Shown here: positions 43,793 to 53,818 of the stretch, in pieces
How positions within the stretch are numbered: position 1 is the stretch's first letter
How the letters are laid out: every line of letters begins with the position of its first letter
Source: Phycisphaerae bacterium
Lineage (GTDB): Bacteria; Planctomycetota; Phycisphaerae; UBA1845
Assembly (NCBI GenBank): GCA_028289375.1
Contig: JANQQK010000069.1
Coordinates: 104,497-168,496, forward strand
DNA: 64,000 bases
Reading direction: 5' to 3'
Position numbers and translations under genes: made by a program
Notes under the pieces: generated by a model
What the model was told of the DNA's origin: nothing
The model's input: the letters and a program-made list of their open reading frames with translations, nothing else
Database searches by the model: none

Positions 43793-46700
43793 ATGAGTGA
43801 CAATCGCAGTTGGTTTAAGTGGTTATTGGTGATCCTGCCCATCGTGGCAGCGTTGTTGGCGATCTATCCGCCGGATCAGAAGCTCAAGGCGGGCATCGAT
43901 CTGGCTGGCGGGTCGAGCCTGTTGTTCGAAATTGACACGGCTGGTCTCGACGACAAGGACAAGGTCGACCTCGCGAACAATGTCATGGAGGTGCTCAAGC
44001 GTCGCGTTGATCCGGGCGGTCAGATGAACCTGATCTGGCGTCCGATCGGCAACAACCGTCTTGAGATTCAGATGCCGCGTCCGCCCAAGGCGGCTGTTGA
44101 GCGTCGCGATGCATACGATGCGGCGCGCGGAAAGCTTCGGTCGTTGAACGTGACCCGCCTTGAAATCGAAAACATGCTGAGCGCGAGTGGCGAAGAGCGC
44201 GAAAGCCTTCGCAGCGAGATCATTAGTGTCAGCTCCGATCGGACGCCCCTGGTCGACACCGTCGTGGAGAAATTCGATGCGTATCAGTATGCCAAAGATG
44301 GTGACGACTATGAATCAGAACTGATCGCGCGCGGGGCGTATGACGACGCGTTGGCCGCGCTGATGGGCACGAGTCTGGAGCCGAATCGTCTGGCAGATGT
44401 TCTTGCGCTCAAGCAGGAGAAGCGTGAGGCTGAGCTGGATTTGATTCGCAGCACATTCGATTCGTCGGCGTATCAGACGGCAATCGATGAGATGGTGGCC
44501 ACGCACGACGAGTGGGCAAAGAACAAGGCCGCCCTGGAAGATCCGTCGGACCTGAAGCGTCGGATCAAAGGCGCGGGTGTGTTGGAGTTCCGCATTCTGG
44601 CTGAGCGTGACCGCGGCAGTCCGACGATGACGGCTGTTGTCCCCGAGTTGATCACCAAATACACGGATCAGTTGCAGAAGCGCGGACCACGTCCGCGTCC
44701 GGGTGATCGATACGCATGGTTCGAGGTGGCTGATCCTGTTTCGTTTAGCAATGCCAAGTCGCCGGAAGACGCGGAAATTCGCCTGAGTGGGGCACAGTAT
44801 CCGCAAATTGTCGACCGCTACGTTGGTCGGTGGTATGTGCTGGCTCACGCTGAGAAGAACTATACATTGCTTGTGGATTCGGATTCACGATGGAAGCTTG
44901 TCGGCGCGTTCGCGAGCGTCGATCCGAGCACTGGCGCGCCGGCGGTCATCTTCACCCTTGATCCGCGTGGTGGACAGCAGTTCGCCAATCTCACTTCCGA
45001 GAACCTCAACCGTCCGCTGTCGATCTTTCTGGATGATGTTGCACAGAACGTGGCCAACATCGAAAGCATGATTCGTGAGCAGGGTCAGATCAGCGGTCAG
45101 TCGATGTCGCAGGATGAGGTCCAGGAGCTGGTGATGACGCTGCGGGCAGGTGCACTGCCGGCACGCGTGATTCCGGAACCCGTGATGGAGCAGACGGTCG
45201 GTCCGCAGTTGGGCGAGACGAACCGCAAGCTCGGTATGCAGGCCGCGATCATCGGCGGTATCGCCGTGGCGTTGTTCATTCTCGTTTATTACCGGTTCGC
45301 CGGCATCGTGGCGAACATTGCGTTGATCATGAACGTGGTGCTGGTGCTGGGCATCATGGCGGCGACGCAGGCGACGTTTACATTGCCGGGTATCGCCGGT
45401 CTGATTCTGACGGTCGGTATGGCGGTGGATGCGAACGTGCTGATCTTCGAGCGCATCCGCGAAGAACTCGATCGCGGGATGGGGCTACGGAAAGCGCTGC
45501 GTATCGGCTATGACCGGGCGTTGTCAACGATTGTCGATGCGAATGTGACGACGATGATCACGTGTATCATTCTGGGTTACCTCGGCACCGAGGAGGTCAA
45601 GGGCTTTGCGATGGTGCTCGGGTTTGGTATCGCCACGAGTATGTTCACATCGCTGTTCGTGACGCGGCTGATCTTCGGTGCGTTGATCGATCGTGGTGTG
45701 ATCTCCAACCTCGGCATGATGCGACTGATTTCCAAGCCGTCGATTGACTGGCTGTCGCTGCGGACGAAGTTCTGGCCGATTTCGAGCGTGCTGGTTCTGA
45801 TCACGTTGACGGTGACGCTGTTTACGGGCGTGAATGATCCGGAGGCGCTGTTCGACATTGAATTCCTTGGCGGCACGAGCGTGCAGATTGAGTTCAAGGA
45901 AGGACAGGGACTTTCGGACGAGGAAGTACGGCAGGCGTTGACGTCGCGGGACGACAATTCGGCCATCGCGTGGCTTGAACGTGCGACCGAGAGTGCGGCG
46001 AACGCGTCGATTCGCTCGACGGGGTCATCGACGTTTGAGATTTCGTCGGACAAATTGTCCGGGGCTGAGCTTGATGCCCTGCTGCGTCATACCCTGCAGG
46101 CGGAAGATGTTGCGGAAACGGGCGGCTTTCAGATCGGCACGAACACGCTGACCGTGTTTGTCCGCGATGCCTTGGAGATGGACCTCGACGGATTCAAGGC
46201 AGCTGTCGCCGGTGCGGTTGATGAGGCCGAAAAGGCGTCGAACCGCATCGCGTCGGCGCGTATTCAGTCGGTTGGCGCACTTGATGCCTCTGAAGCGGGC
46301 GGGGCTGCGTTCGAGATCATCACGGTCGAGACGAACAAGGATCTCGTTCGTACGGCGGTGCTGGCGGTGCTTGGTGACAAGCTGGACGTTCAGCAGTCGG
46401 TGGCGTTCGTACAGGCGACCGATCCAAGCCGTGCACCGGACGGATTCTGGCCTATCGAGGAAGAGGATCACCTGCTTTCTGACGTTGTGCGCGGGACGAA
46501 TTCGGCGTTTGACCTTCGTCCGTACAAGGGCGGTTTGGTGATGGTCTACGACAACGTGAATCCGCCAGTCACTGAAGCTGATTTCAAGCAGCGGATTCGT
46601 GAGATTCGCCTGCTGCCGGAATTCTCGGCGTTTGAAGCGCGGCCTTACGAGGTGATCGGGCTGACCAGGGCTGGTCAGGATGGCGATGACGCGTCCTACT

Positions 46701-47569
46701 CGAAGATTGCGTACGTGGTGGTGGATGAGAATCTGCCGTACTACGACAACCCGGAGAGTTGGGAAGAGAATCTGGCTGCCAAGGAGGCGGAGCAGGTGCG
46801 TCAGGCGTTGGCGACGGAGAAGGCGTTGCGGAAGGTGATTCACTTCGAACCGCAGATTGCGGCTCAGACGCAGAATCAGGCGGTTGTGGCGATTGTGATG
46901 GCGCTGGCGTGCATTGTGGCGTACATCTGGATTCGCTTTGGTCAGATGCAGTGGGGCTTGGCTGCGGTCGTGTGTCTGGTGCATGACGTGTGCATCACGC
47001 TTGGCTTGGTAACCATGGCGCATTATCTGTTTAACTCCCCGATTGGTGCGATGCTGGGTCTGATGGACTTCAAGATCGACCTTGCGATGATTGCGGCGTT
47101 CCTGACCATCATCGGTTACAGCCTGAACGACACGATCGTGGTGTTCGACCGTATCCGTGAGAATCGCGGAAAGCTGAAATCTGTGACGGCGCCGATGATC
47201 AACAACAGCATCAATCAGACGCTGTCGCGCACGATGCTGACGTCGCTGACGACGTTCATGGCGATCATGATCATGTACGTGTTTGGCGGTCCCGGCATTC
47301 GCGGATTCAGTTTCGCAATTGCGATCGGACTGCTGAGCGGTACGTACAGCTCGATCGGCGTGGCTGCTCCGCTGCTGAATCGCCCGAAGGTGTTGCACAA
47401 TCTGATTTACGTGCTGATCGCCCTTGGCTTGTTCGGCGTGGTGACGATGGTGTCGGGCGGTCCGACGACGACGCTGGCGATCGTGGCTGGTCTGGTGCTG
47501 GCTGGCGGCCTTGTGTGGGCATTGCTGCTTGAGAATCGCAAGCATGCGGCAATGGTTCCGGCGACGTAG
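43793..47569 (+). CDS. secDF: Protein translocase SecD-SecF fusion
   Basis: 1258 residues, both halves in one chain. SecD: first helix (about 8-27), GIDLAGGSSLLFEID (34-48), then a long insertion of helical, charged sequence (about 98-262) before the P1 strands (GAGVLEFRIL), and five helices containing LTVGMAVDANVLIFERIREEL (about 540-560). SecF: first helix (about 657-675), FDIEFLGGTSVQIEF (about 687), a periplasmic region of about 345 residues, then five helices with IIGYSLNDTIVVFDRIREN. SecDF uses the proton gradient to pull exported proteins through SecYEG. Fused SecDF proteins are usually near 750-1000 residues; both periplasmic regions here are enlarged. A strong terminator follows. Confidence 0.95.
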   Translation: MSDNRSWFKWLLVILPIVAALLAIYPPDQKLKAGIDLAGGSSLLFEIDTAGLDDKDKVDLANNVMEVLKRRVDPGGQMNLIWRPIGNNRLEIQMPRPPKAAVERRDAYDAARGKLRSLNVTRLEIENMLSASGEERESLRSEIISVSSDRTPLVDTVVEKFDAYQYAKDGDDYESELIARGAYDDALAALMGTSLEPNRLADVLALKQEKREAELDLIRSTFDSSAYQTAIDEMVATHDEWAKNKAALEDPSDLKRRIKGAGVLEFRILAERDRGSPTMTAVVPELITKYTDQLQKRGPRPRPGDRYAWFEVADPVSFSNAKSPEDAEIRLSGAQYPQIVDRYVGRWYVLAHAEKNYTLLVDSDSRWKLVGAFASVDPSTGAPAVIFTLDPRGGQQFANLTSENLNRPLSIFLDDVAQNVANIESMIREQGQISGQSMSQDEVQELVMTLRAGALPARVIPEPVMEQTVGPQLGETNRKLGMQAAIIGGIAVALFILVYYRFAGIVANIALIMNVVLVLGIMAATQATFTLPGIAGLILTVGMAVDANVLIFERIREELDRGMGLRKALRIGYDRALSTIVDANVTTMITCIILGYLGTEEVKGFAMVLGFGIATSMFTSLFVTRLIFGALIDRGVISNLGMMRLISKPSIDWLSLRTKFWPISSVLVLITLTVTLFTGVNDPEALFDIEFLGGTSVQIEFKEGQGLSDEEVRQALTSRDDNSAIAWLERATESAANASIRSTGSSTFEISSDKLSGAELDALLRHTLQAEDVAETGGFQIGTNTLTVFVRDALEMDLDGFKAAVAGAVDEAEKASNRIASARIQSVGALDASEAGGAAFEIITVETNKDLVRTAVLAVLGDKLDVQQSVAFVQATDPSRAPDGFWPIEEEDHLLSDVVRGTNSAFDLRPYKGGLVMVYDNVNPPVTEADFKQRIREIRLLPEFSAFEARPYEVIGLTRAGQDGDDASYSKIAYVVVDENLPYYDNPESWEENLAAKEAEQVRQALATEKALRKVIHFEPQIAAQTQNQAVVAIVMALACIVAYIWIRFGQMQWGLAAVVCLVHDVCITLGLVTMAHYLFNSPIGAMLGLMDFKIDLAMIAAFLTIIGYSLNDTIVVFDRIRENRGKLKSVTAPMINNSINQTLSRTMLTSLTTFMAIMIMYVFGGPGIRGFSFAIAIGLLSGTYSSIGVAAPLLNRPKVLHNLIYVLIALGLFGVVTMVSGGPTTTLAIVAGLVLAGGLVWALLLENRKHAAMVPAT

Positions 47570-47605
47570 TCCGCTTCGGTTGCCGTCCGATTGATTGATC
47601 TATGA

Positions 47606-47640
47606 AGCGCCCGGTGGGTTCGCCGACCGGGCGCTTTTTT
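47606..47640 (+). terminator. Intrinsic terminator of secDF
   Basis: A perfect 10-bp stem (47606-47615 with 47626-47635) is followed directly by TTTTT. It lies 37 bases after the stop. Confidence 0.9.
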
Positions 47641-47785
47641 CGTGGGATATCATCGCGGTAGTCGTGCGGAACTGAAACTTCTTGACCGGTCGGTTAGCGC
47701 GTCATAGGATCGACGCATGGTGTTGCTCTGGCTGGCGGGTCAGGGTGCACGTTGTCCTTCCAAACGTTGTTTCAGAGGCGAATCG

Positions 47786-48769
47786 ATGCGAACGGATGTC
47801 AAGCTTGGTCTGGTGGCCTCCGTCGTGTGCATCGGGTTGGGGAGTTGGTACTTCTTTGACCAACCCGAGTTGGGGCAGTCGATTCCGATCGAGCCGCACG
47901 AGTCCGTCGCGGCGGATGGCGGCGGTCTGAAGGTTCTTCCGCCGGAGACCGTGGCACCACCGCGAGAAAATGGTGCTGCCAATCCACAGGCGTTGACGGG
48001 CGTGGGGACGGACAATCCGACGGACGCCGGGTCATCGGAAGCGGCGACGACGGATCATCAAACGACTGCCGATGCGGGGGAAGACACATCCGACGATACC
48101 AATCTTGGAGAACTGTTTACGATCGGCGCACGCGGGAATTCCGGTGACGCGGCCGAAGACGAACATGCTGCCCAGCCGGAGCGTCCCACGGCTCAGACGT
48201 TTCGCAAACCGACACCAACCAAACGCAAAGACGCGCCGGATACAGATCGTTCCGCCGCGACAGAGCGTGAGCAGACGGCACCATCGAAGCAACCCGAGAC
48301 CAGCACGCCCGCGCCGACGAGCGTACCAACAGGGCCATTCGTAACGCACACGGTGACGACGGGCGACACGTTGATCGGGTTGGCGCGTATGTATTTTGGG
48401 GACGAGCGTTTCATGGTCGTGATACGGGCTGCGAATCCGCAGGTACGCGATTGGGGCACACTGACGGTTGATCAGAAGTTGCGAATCCCCGAGGACGCGG
48501 ATCTTCCGGTATCGCCCGCACAGGAAGCTGCGAAACCCAAGAACAGGTCGATTCCGAAGAGTGTCACGATTGAGTCGGGGGATTCGCTCTACTCGATCGC
48601 CGCGAACGTCTACGGCGACGGAACCGCGTGGGCGTTTATCTACGAACGGAATCGTGAACGCATCGGCGATGATCCGGCGGCATTGAAAGTTGGCATGGTG
48701 TTGCAACTGCCGACCCTGAAAGAGCTGGAATCGATGCGGAAATCGAAAAAGGCCAATCCGGTTCCGTGA
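47786..48769 (+). CDS. Membrane-anchored protein with two LysM domains
   Basis: 327 residues from the ATG at 47786 (AGAGG seven bases upstream). One N-terminal membrane helix (about 7-24) is followed by a long disordered Pro/Thr/Ala/Asp-rich region (25-180) and two LysM domains: about 186-235 (HTVTTGDTLIGLARMYFGD) and about 258-310 (VTIESGDSLYSIAANVYGD). LysM binds N-acetylglucosamine polymers such as peptidoglycan, so the protein probably tethers the membrane to the cell wall. Its stop overlaps the start of the DUF72 gene by four bases. Confidence 0.88.
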   Translation: MRTDVKLGLVASVVCIGLGSWYFFDQPELGQSIPIEPHESVAADGGGLKVLPPETVAPPRENGAANPQALTGVGTDNPTDAGSSEAATTDHQTTADAGEDTSDDTNLGELFTIGARGNSGDAAEDEHAAQPERPTAQTFRKPTPTKRKDAPDTDRSAATEREQTAPSKQPETSTPAPTSVPTGPFVTHTVTTGDTLIGLARMYFGDERFMVVIRAANPQVRDWGTLTVDQKLRIPEDADLPVSPAQEAAKPKNRSIPKSVTIESGDSLYSIAANVYGDGTAWAFIYERNRERIGDDPAALKVGMVLQLPTLKELESMRKSKKANPVP

Positions 48770-49680
48770 ATTCGCCGGACCTCCCGCTGCGCGACGCATC
48801 TCATGTACACATCGGACCGTCCGGATGGCATTATCCGGACTGGCGTGGTGTGGTCTATCCCTCGTCGGCTCGATCCGCTCATCCACTTCGCGTCATCTCG
48901 AAGATGTTTTCCGTCGTGGAGGTGAACACCAGTTTTTATCGTCCTGTTCCTGCACGGATGGCAGAGACGTGGCTGGAGCATGTTCGCGATCGTGAGCGGT
49001 TCCGATTCACGTACAAGCTGCACCAGTCGCTAACGCATGACCGGTCCGAGTACACAGAGAATACGTTGCAGACCTATCTGGACGGTGCGTCTCCCCTCAT
49101 GGCAGCGAACCGCCTTGGTTGTGTGCTGGCGCAGTTTCCCTGGTCGTTCCGCCGAACCGATGCGAACGAAGCGTGGCTGACGCGGCTGGCGGGCGATCTG
49201 GCGGGCTACCCACTGGTTGTCGAGTTGCGTCATGGATCGTGGGACGTTGACGACGTGCGTGCGCTGTTTCAATCCCTTGGTGTCGGCTGGTGCAACATTG
49301 ATCAACCGGTGCTGCGCGACTGCGTGGGTCCAGCGGCGTACGTGACTTCGGACGTTGCGTATGTCCGATTTCATGGTCGACGATATGACATGTGGTTTGC
49401 GGACGGTGTGCCTGCGTTTGAGCGCTATAACTACCTGTACTCATCGCAGGAACTGTCGGACTGGCTGCCACGGATCGCGTCGATGGCTGAGCAGGCAGAG
49501 GAAGTGTACGTGTTGACGAATAACCACTACCGAGGTCAGGCGCCTGCCAACGCACTTCAACTGCGCGCGATGCTGGAAGGCTCGTGTTTGCATATCGCCC
49601 CCAGCTTGCTGGATCACTACCCGGACCTGCGTTCGTTGTTGCCGCCGGAAAGGCAGGCATTCCCGGACACATTGTTTTAG
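48766..49680 (+). CDS. DUF72 (YecE-like) protein
   Basis: 304 residues from a GTG overlapping the LysM gene stop (GTGA). DUF72 landmarks are IGPSGWHYPDWRGVVYP near the N-terminus, VVEVNTSFYRPV, the LAQFPWSF strand, VELRHGSW, VRFHGR and the late VYVLTNNHYRGQAPANAL. The fold is a TIM barrel related to sugar isomerases; the biochemical role is unknown, though the family is widely conserved. It is cytoplasmic, with no signal. The coupling to a LysM protein is not a known association. Confidence 0.93.
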   Translation: MNSPDLPLRDASHVHIGPSGWHYPDWRGVVYPSSARSAHPLRVISKMFSVVEVNTSFYRPVPARMAETWLEHVRDRERFRFTYKLHQSLTHDRSEYTENTLQTYLDGASPLMAANRLGCVLAQFPWSFRRTDANEAWLTRLAGDLAGYPLVVELRHGSWDVDDVRALFQSLGVGWCNIDQPVLRDCVGPAAYVTSDVAYVRFHGRRYDMWFADGVPAFERYNYLYSSQELSDWLPRIASMAEQAEEVYVLTNNHYRGQAPANALQLRAMLEGSCLHIAPSLLDHYPDLRSLLPPERQAFPDTLF

Positions 49681-50101
49681 CGGAACAACGAGAACCCCAT
49701 TGCCATCAGCAGTTCGTCGCACCAGATCGACCGGTGCGCTGCTGTTTCGTCCGGATGTAGGGTCCGTTGGCATGATGTCCGGACGCAACGGATTGTGCTG
49801 GTCTGCGCTGATTTGCAGCGCTACGATTGTTTGGGGTCGACCAACTGTCACGAGTGTTAATCTCGTTACATGTCTGACGTGCGCAGTGCAATTCGCCTGT
49901 TCGCTGCGACGGGCAAGCGTCTTGTAACCAGCGCTTTTCGCACGATCGCTTCCATCGATGAACAGTCGCACCGTTCAAGCCGATACTGCTGACAGCTTCG
50001 GCACAGGTGGCACAAGTGTGCTTTCCCTTGTGAAGCCGTCAGATCAGCCAGGTGTTTCAATGCACTGCATGACACACCGCGTGTTGAAGGATGAGACAAC
50101 G
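49681..50101. other. Gene-free stretch of 421 bases
   Basis: This precedes the HTH-receiver gene and should hold its promoter. A small inverted repeat (ACGAG at 49850-49854 with CTCGT at 49862-49866) is the only structure noted. The frames on both strands lack RBS and protein-like composition. Confidence 0.4.
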
Positions 50102-50674
50102 ATGCAACGATCCAAAGATGTGCTCACAACAGGTCAGGTCGCCAAGATCTGCAAGGTCGCACCACGGACCGTCTCCAAATGGTTCGACAGCGGGCAACTC
50201 CGTGGTTACCGGATTCCGGGTAGCAAGGACAGGCGCATTCCGCTCAACCATCTGATCAAGTTCATGCGCGAACATGGCATTCCGCTGAATGGTCTCGAGG
50301 TCGGCGCGGTCAAAATCGTCGTCGTGGACTCGGACGACGCCAGCTGTCAGTTGCTCCGCGAAGCGCTCAATCCGTCGGCGGGTTTTGATGTGACCACGGT
50401 TGGCACGGCGTTTGAGGCGGGCATCGCGATCGAAAGCCATCACCCCGCGATCGTGATTGTGGACGTGTCGTTGCCGGACATCAAACCGGGCGATCTGATC
50501 AAGCACATCCGTGCGACAGATGGTCTCGAGGAAACGCGGCTGATTGCGGTCAGCGGCGCGCTCACCGATGGCCAAGGACAGGAGATCATGCAGACGGGGT
50601 TTGATGCATTCTTCAAGAAGCCTTTCGATATGCCGTCCCTGATCCGCAGGATCAATGAGATGACGGGTCCGTAA
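50102..50674 (+). CDS. HTH (MerR/excisionase-like) and receiver-domain fusion protein
   Basis: 190 residues from the ATG at 50102, with AAGGA nine bases upstream. N-terminal winged helix-turn-helix (about 8-55): VLTTGQVAKICKVAPRTVSKWFDSGQLRGYRI with R-IP following, typical of MerR/BldC/excisionase folds (quoted in parts: TTGQVAKICKV, TVSKWFDSG). The receiver domain (about 68-188) has the DSDD acidic start, phospho-acceptor D121 in VIVDVSLPD and a Lys in FFKKPFD. The order HTH then receiver is the reverse of ordinary response regulators. No kinase is adjacent. It probably binds DNA under phosphorylation control. Its 3' end overlaps the convergent gene by 23 bases. Confidence 0.85.
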   Translation: MQRSKDVLTTGQVAKICKVAPRTVSKWFDSGQLRGYRIPGSKDRRIPLNHLIKFMREHGIPLNGLEVGAVKIVVVDSDDASCQLLREALNPSAGFDVTTVGTAFEAGIAIESHHPAIVIVDVSLPDIKPGDLIKHIRATDGLEETRLIAVSGALTDGQGQEIMQTGFDAFFKKPFDMPSLIRRINEMTGP

Positions 50675-52247
50675 CGGCGTCTTCGCCTGATTTCTGCCAC
50701 GCACGGATCCGCTCGCTTGCCTCCTCCAATCCTCCGGGGCCGCGCAGTACTCCGCCCATGAGGGCACATTTGTTGAGGGACGCGCCTGCACGTTCGTACT
50801 CGCCCTTCTCGGCCAACAACACCGTGAGGAAACACCAGGCATCGCCCTTGTCGGGATGATGCTCCACAAGCCTCAAGACGTGATCCTCCACTTCGGCGAT
50901 ACGCCCGTCGACGGCGTAACCCTGACACGTACCGGCCAACGCGAAGTAATCGTTGGGATGATCCTCGAGCACGCAGGCGAGCAGCTGTTCATTGCTCGAA
51001 AAGCAAGCCTGGTATTGCCAGGTTTGGTGGGCCATCAGTGGAAGCACAAGAACCGCGCCGACAAGCAGCAGCCTTGGCCATCGTGACACCCAGCCAACAA
51101 GAATGAGGACAAGGAAGGCGGATGGCGCGTACAGCCACCGCTCGCCGAAGAACCAATTCGCGACTGGAAGAAAGTGGCAGGGAATTGCAAGCAGAACAAG
51201 TAGTGCCATCGCGCTGAGGGCCGACGGAATCCGTCGCCGAAGCGATGTGAACACCAGGATGAGCAGCGCGGTCAGCACCGCCAACCCGACCATGACATCC
51301 CATCGCATCCATGTGTCGGCCAATGCGAAGCTGCCGGCGCCCCAGTTTGGAGAGTGACCGGTCGGCATGATCATCAGGCGTATGCTGTGCGTCAGGAGGG
51401 CGAACGGTGTCAGCAGCTTTTCGGTCGTGGTGGCCGTGTCGAGCGGGTTCAACGTGTCGACGATGATCTTGAGCGGGATCTTCATCTTCCAACCGAAGAC
51501 GAGCCAACGCGCGAGAAAGAAGATGGCCAACGCGCCGAACACACCCAGCCAATGGGACTTGGCCAATCGCTGCAGCTCGGGACGAATTGCTCGGTCGCCC
51601 TGCTCTGCACGATGCAGCCAATCCTGGGTCGCAATGATGACGACGGTGAACACGGCGTGTTCCTTGGACAAGCACCCAAGCAGCACCAGCACGGCGAGCA
51701 TGACGTGGTGCCTGATCGTCGGGCCGTCAGCTCGATTCAGGTGTCGATGGTGCAGATATGCAGTCAGCAGCATGAACAACGCCGCGAGCAACTCAGATCG
51801 CCCGACGACGAGCGACACAGCTTCCACGTGCACAGGATGCATCGCGAAAAGCAAACCGGCAACACTGGGTGGCCACCATGCGCGCTTCGCTCTAACCAGA
51901 GTCGAAGCCAACAGAGCAACAAGCACAGACACCAACGCATGCAGAATGGCGTTCGTGACGTGGTAACCGGTTGCGTCAAGTCCGGAGATGATCGCGTCGA
52001 GCCGCAGCGTTGCCGTCGTCACCGGACGATAGATGGGATCGGGCGACACGGCCGGTGGCCAGTAGGGTTGTGTCAGCACATCCAGCCACGGACGCTGGCC
52101 TTGCACGATCTCGTTGTCTCGAACAGCCGGCAGATCGTCATAGACGAACGGGTGCTCCAGCGACCGCAGGAAGACCACGAATCCCGCTGCAGCCACCATT
52201 GGCAGCACAATCCACGCCCAGCGTTGTCCTGACGTTGACGTCGTCAT
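50652..52247 (-). CDS. TMTC-like membrane glycosyltransferase with TPR tail
   Basis: 531 residues from the ATG at 52247. About 10-11 membrane helices; the first periplasmic loop holds FVYDDLPAVRDN, with the acidic pair in the position expected of GT-C transferases, followed by YRPVTTATLRLD. The central LLTPFALLTHSIRLMIMPTGHSPNW and the FGERWLYAPSAFLVL segment are typical of TMTC/DUF1736 proteins. About 110 C-terminal residues form two to three TPR-like helix pairs. Such proteins transfer sugars from a lipid carrier to proteins, but most bacterial members are uncharacterised. It is divergent from miaB. Confidence 0.75.
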   Translation of the reverse strand: MTTSTSGQRWAWIVLPMVAAAGFVVFLRSLEHPFVYDDLPAVRDNEIVQGQRPWLDVLTQPYWPPAVSPDPIYRPVTTATLRLDAIISGLDATGYHVTNAILHALVSVLVALLASTLVRAKRAWWPPSVAGLLFAMHPVHVEAVSLVVGRSELLAALFMLLTAYLHHRHLNRADGPTIRHHVMLAVLVLLGCLSKEHAVFTVVIIATQDWLHRAEQGDRAIRPELQRLAKSHWLGVFGALAIFFLARWLVFGWKMKIPLKIIVDTLNPLDTATTTEKLLTPFALLTHSIRLMIMPTGHSPNWGAGSFALADTWMRWDVMVGLAVLTALLILVFTSLRRRIPSALSAMALLVLLAIPCHFLPVANWFFGERWLYAPSAFLVLILVGWVSRWPRLLLVGAVLVLPLMAHQTWQYQACFSSNEQLLACVLEDHPNDYFALAGTCQGYAVDGRIAEVEDHVLRLVEHHPDKGDAWCFLTVLLAEKGEYERAGASLNKCALMGGVLRGPGGLEEASERIRAWQKSGEDAVTDPSSH

Positions 52248-52321
52248 GGTGTCGAGGCTCCCGATTCCGGCCACAGCCGTGGATGGTCGGCGATCCGCCG
52301 TGATGTTACAATGCGTGGATC

Positions 52322-53803
52322 ATGGCCGGGAAGAGACTCTACATCGAGACGATGGGCTGTCAGATGAATGTGCTGGACAGCGAGCTGGTGGTTGGCCAGT
52401 TGCTGGGCAAGGGCTTTTCGCTGACGAACGAAATGACAACGGCGGACCTCGTGCTGCTGAACACGTGCAGCGTGCGCGACCACGCAGAAGCCAAGGCGCT
52501 GTCGCGACTTGGGTCGCTCAAGAAGCCCAAGAACGCCAATCCCGACATGATTGTCGGTGTGATTGGCTGCATGGCCGAACGCGACCCGGATGGCATCACC
52601 TTGAAGATGCCGCATGTCGATCTGATCTGCGGTCCGGGAGAGCTTAACAAGATTCCGGCGATGATTGATGAGATCGAGGAGACGCGGGAACGGTCGGTGG
52701 CGTTGTCGCAGAGTTTGTCGCGTCGGAGTACGCCGCTCGAGCGGGCGAATGAGTATGACTCTGTCGAAGCGCTGGATTTGTCACGATCGGCTGGTATCGA
52801 CGGTAATCCCCTGCAAGCGTACGTTCGCGTGCAGCGTGGGTGCGACAAGTTCTGCACGTTCTGCGTCGTGCCCTTTACGCGCGGGGCGGAGCGGAGTCGG
52901 CCGCCGCAGTTGATCGTGGACGAGTGCCGGATGCTGGTTGATCGCGGCGTGAAGGAGATCACGCTGCTGGGGCAGACGGTCAACAGTTACGTGAACCAGG
53001 ATGATGGCAAGGCGGTGCGATTCGCGGAACTGCTCGAACGCATCGATGCGATCGCGGGGCTGGAGCGACTCCGGTTCGTGACGAGCTATCCGGGCGATTT
53101 TACCGACGACATTTTTCACGCCATGCGCGATCTGCGGACAGCGTGCGAATATCTGCATCTGCCCGTGCAAAGCGGCAGCGATCCGGTGCTCAAACGCATG
53201 CGCCGGCAGTACTCGGTCGGCCAGTACATCGACCTGGTCGACAAGGCACGTGACATCGTCCCGGGCATCACGCTCGCAAGCGATTTCATCGTCGGCTTCT
53301 GTGGTGAGACGGACGAAGAGCATGCCGAATCGCTCAAGCTGATCGAGCGCTGCACGTTCAAGAACATCTTCGTGTTCAAGTATTCCGAACGCCCCGGCAC
53401 CGTCGCAGCCAAGCGCGTCACCGACGACGTGCCGGATGATGTGAAGCGGCGTCGCAACATGGAGATGCTGCAAGTTCAGGAGAACATCGCGATCCAGACC
53501 AATCGCGGACTTATCGGACAAACCGTTCAGGTGCTTGTCGAGGGGTACAGCAAGCGGGCGATCAAAGCCCAGGTGGCGGAGACGGAGCGCGGGCAGGAAA
53601 TCAGCTCGGAAGTGACCGGCCAGCTCGTCGGACGCACCCGAACCGATCGCATTGTCGTTTTCTCTGGGGAAACGGACCTTGTTGGCCGATTAATTGATGT
53701 CCAAATCTCAGGGGCCACCGCGCTGACACTCCACGGGGAGGTCGCGGGGGCGTCCGGTTCGTCCTGCGGGACGGGGGGTTTGGTGTCGATTAATGTCTCC
53801 TGA
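52322..53803 (+). CDS. miaB: tRNA-2-methylthio-N6-isopentenyladenosine synthase
   Basis: 493 residues. The UPF0004 domain opens LYIETMGCQMNVLDSE (C13) with further cluster Cys in LLNTCSVRD and VIGCMAERDP. The radical-SAM motif CDKFCTFCVVPFTRG binds the second 4Fe-4S cluster. A TRAM domain forms the end (about 400-465). It adds methylthio to i6A37 of tRNAs reading UNN codons. The C-terminus is about 30 residues longer than usual, Gly/Ser-rich. clpS follows 15 bases later on the same strand. Confidence 0.95.
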   Translation: MAGKRLYIETMGCQMNVLDSELVVGQLLGKGFSLTNEMTTADLVLLNTCSVRDHAEAKALSRLGSLKKPKNANPDMIVGVIGCMAERDPDGITLKMPHVDLICGPGELNKIPAMIDEIEETRERSVALSQSLSRRSTPLERANEYDSVEALDLSRSAGIDGNPLQAYVRVQRGCDKFCTFCVVPFTRGAERSRPPQLIVDECRMLVDRGVKEITLLGQTVNSYVNQDDGKAVRFAELLERIDAIAGLERLRFVTSYPGDFTDDIFHAMRDLRTACEYLHLPVQSGSDPVLKRMRRQYSVGQYIDLVDKARDIVPGITLASDFIVGFCGETDEEHAESLKLIERCTFKNIFVFKYSERPGTVAAKRVTDDVPDDVKRRRNMEMLQVQENIAIQTNRGLIGQTVQVLVEGYSKRAIKAQVAETERGQEISSEVTGQLVGRTRTDRIVVFSGETDLVGRLIDVQISGATALTLHGEVAGASGSSCGTGGLVSINVS

Positions 53804-53818
53804 GGAGATCGCCAAGCC

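Noticed and set aside
46025..47545. Long minus-strand frame (506 residues) opposite secDF
   Set aside because: It is His/Gln/Arg-rich with no family motif and lies wholly antisense to a clear SecDF; GC-rich codon use creates such frames.
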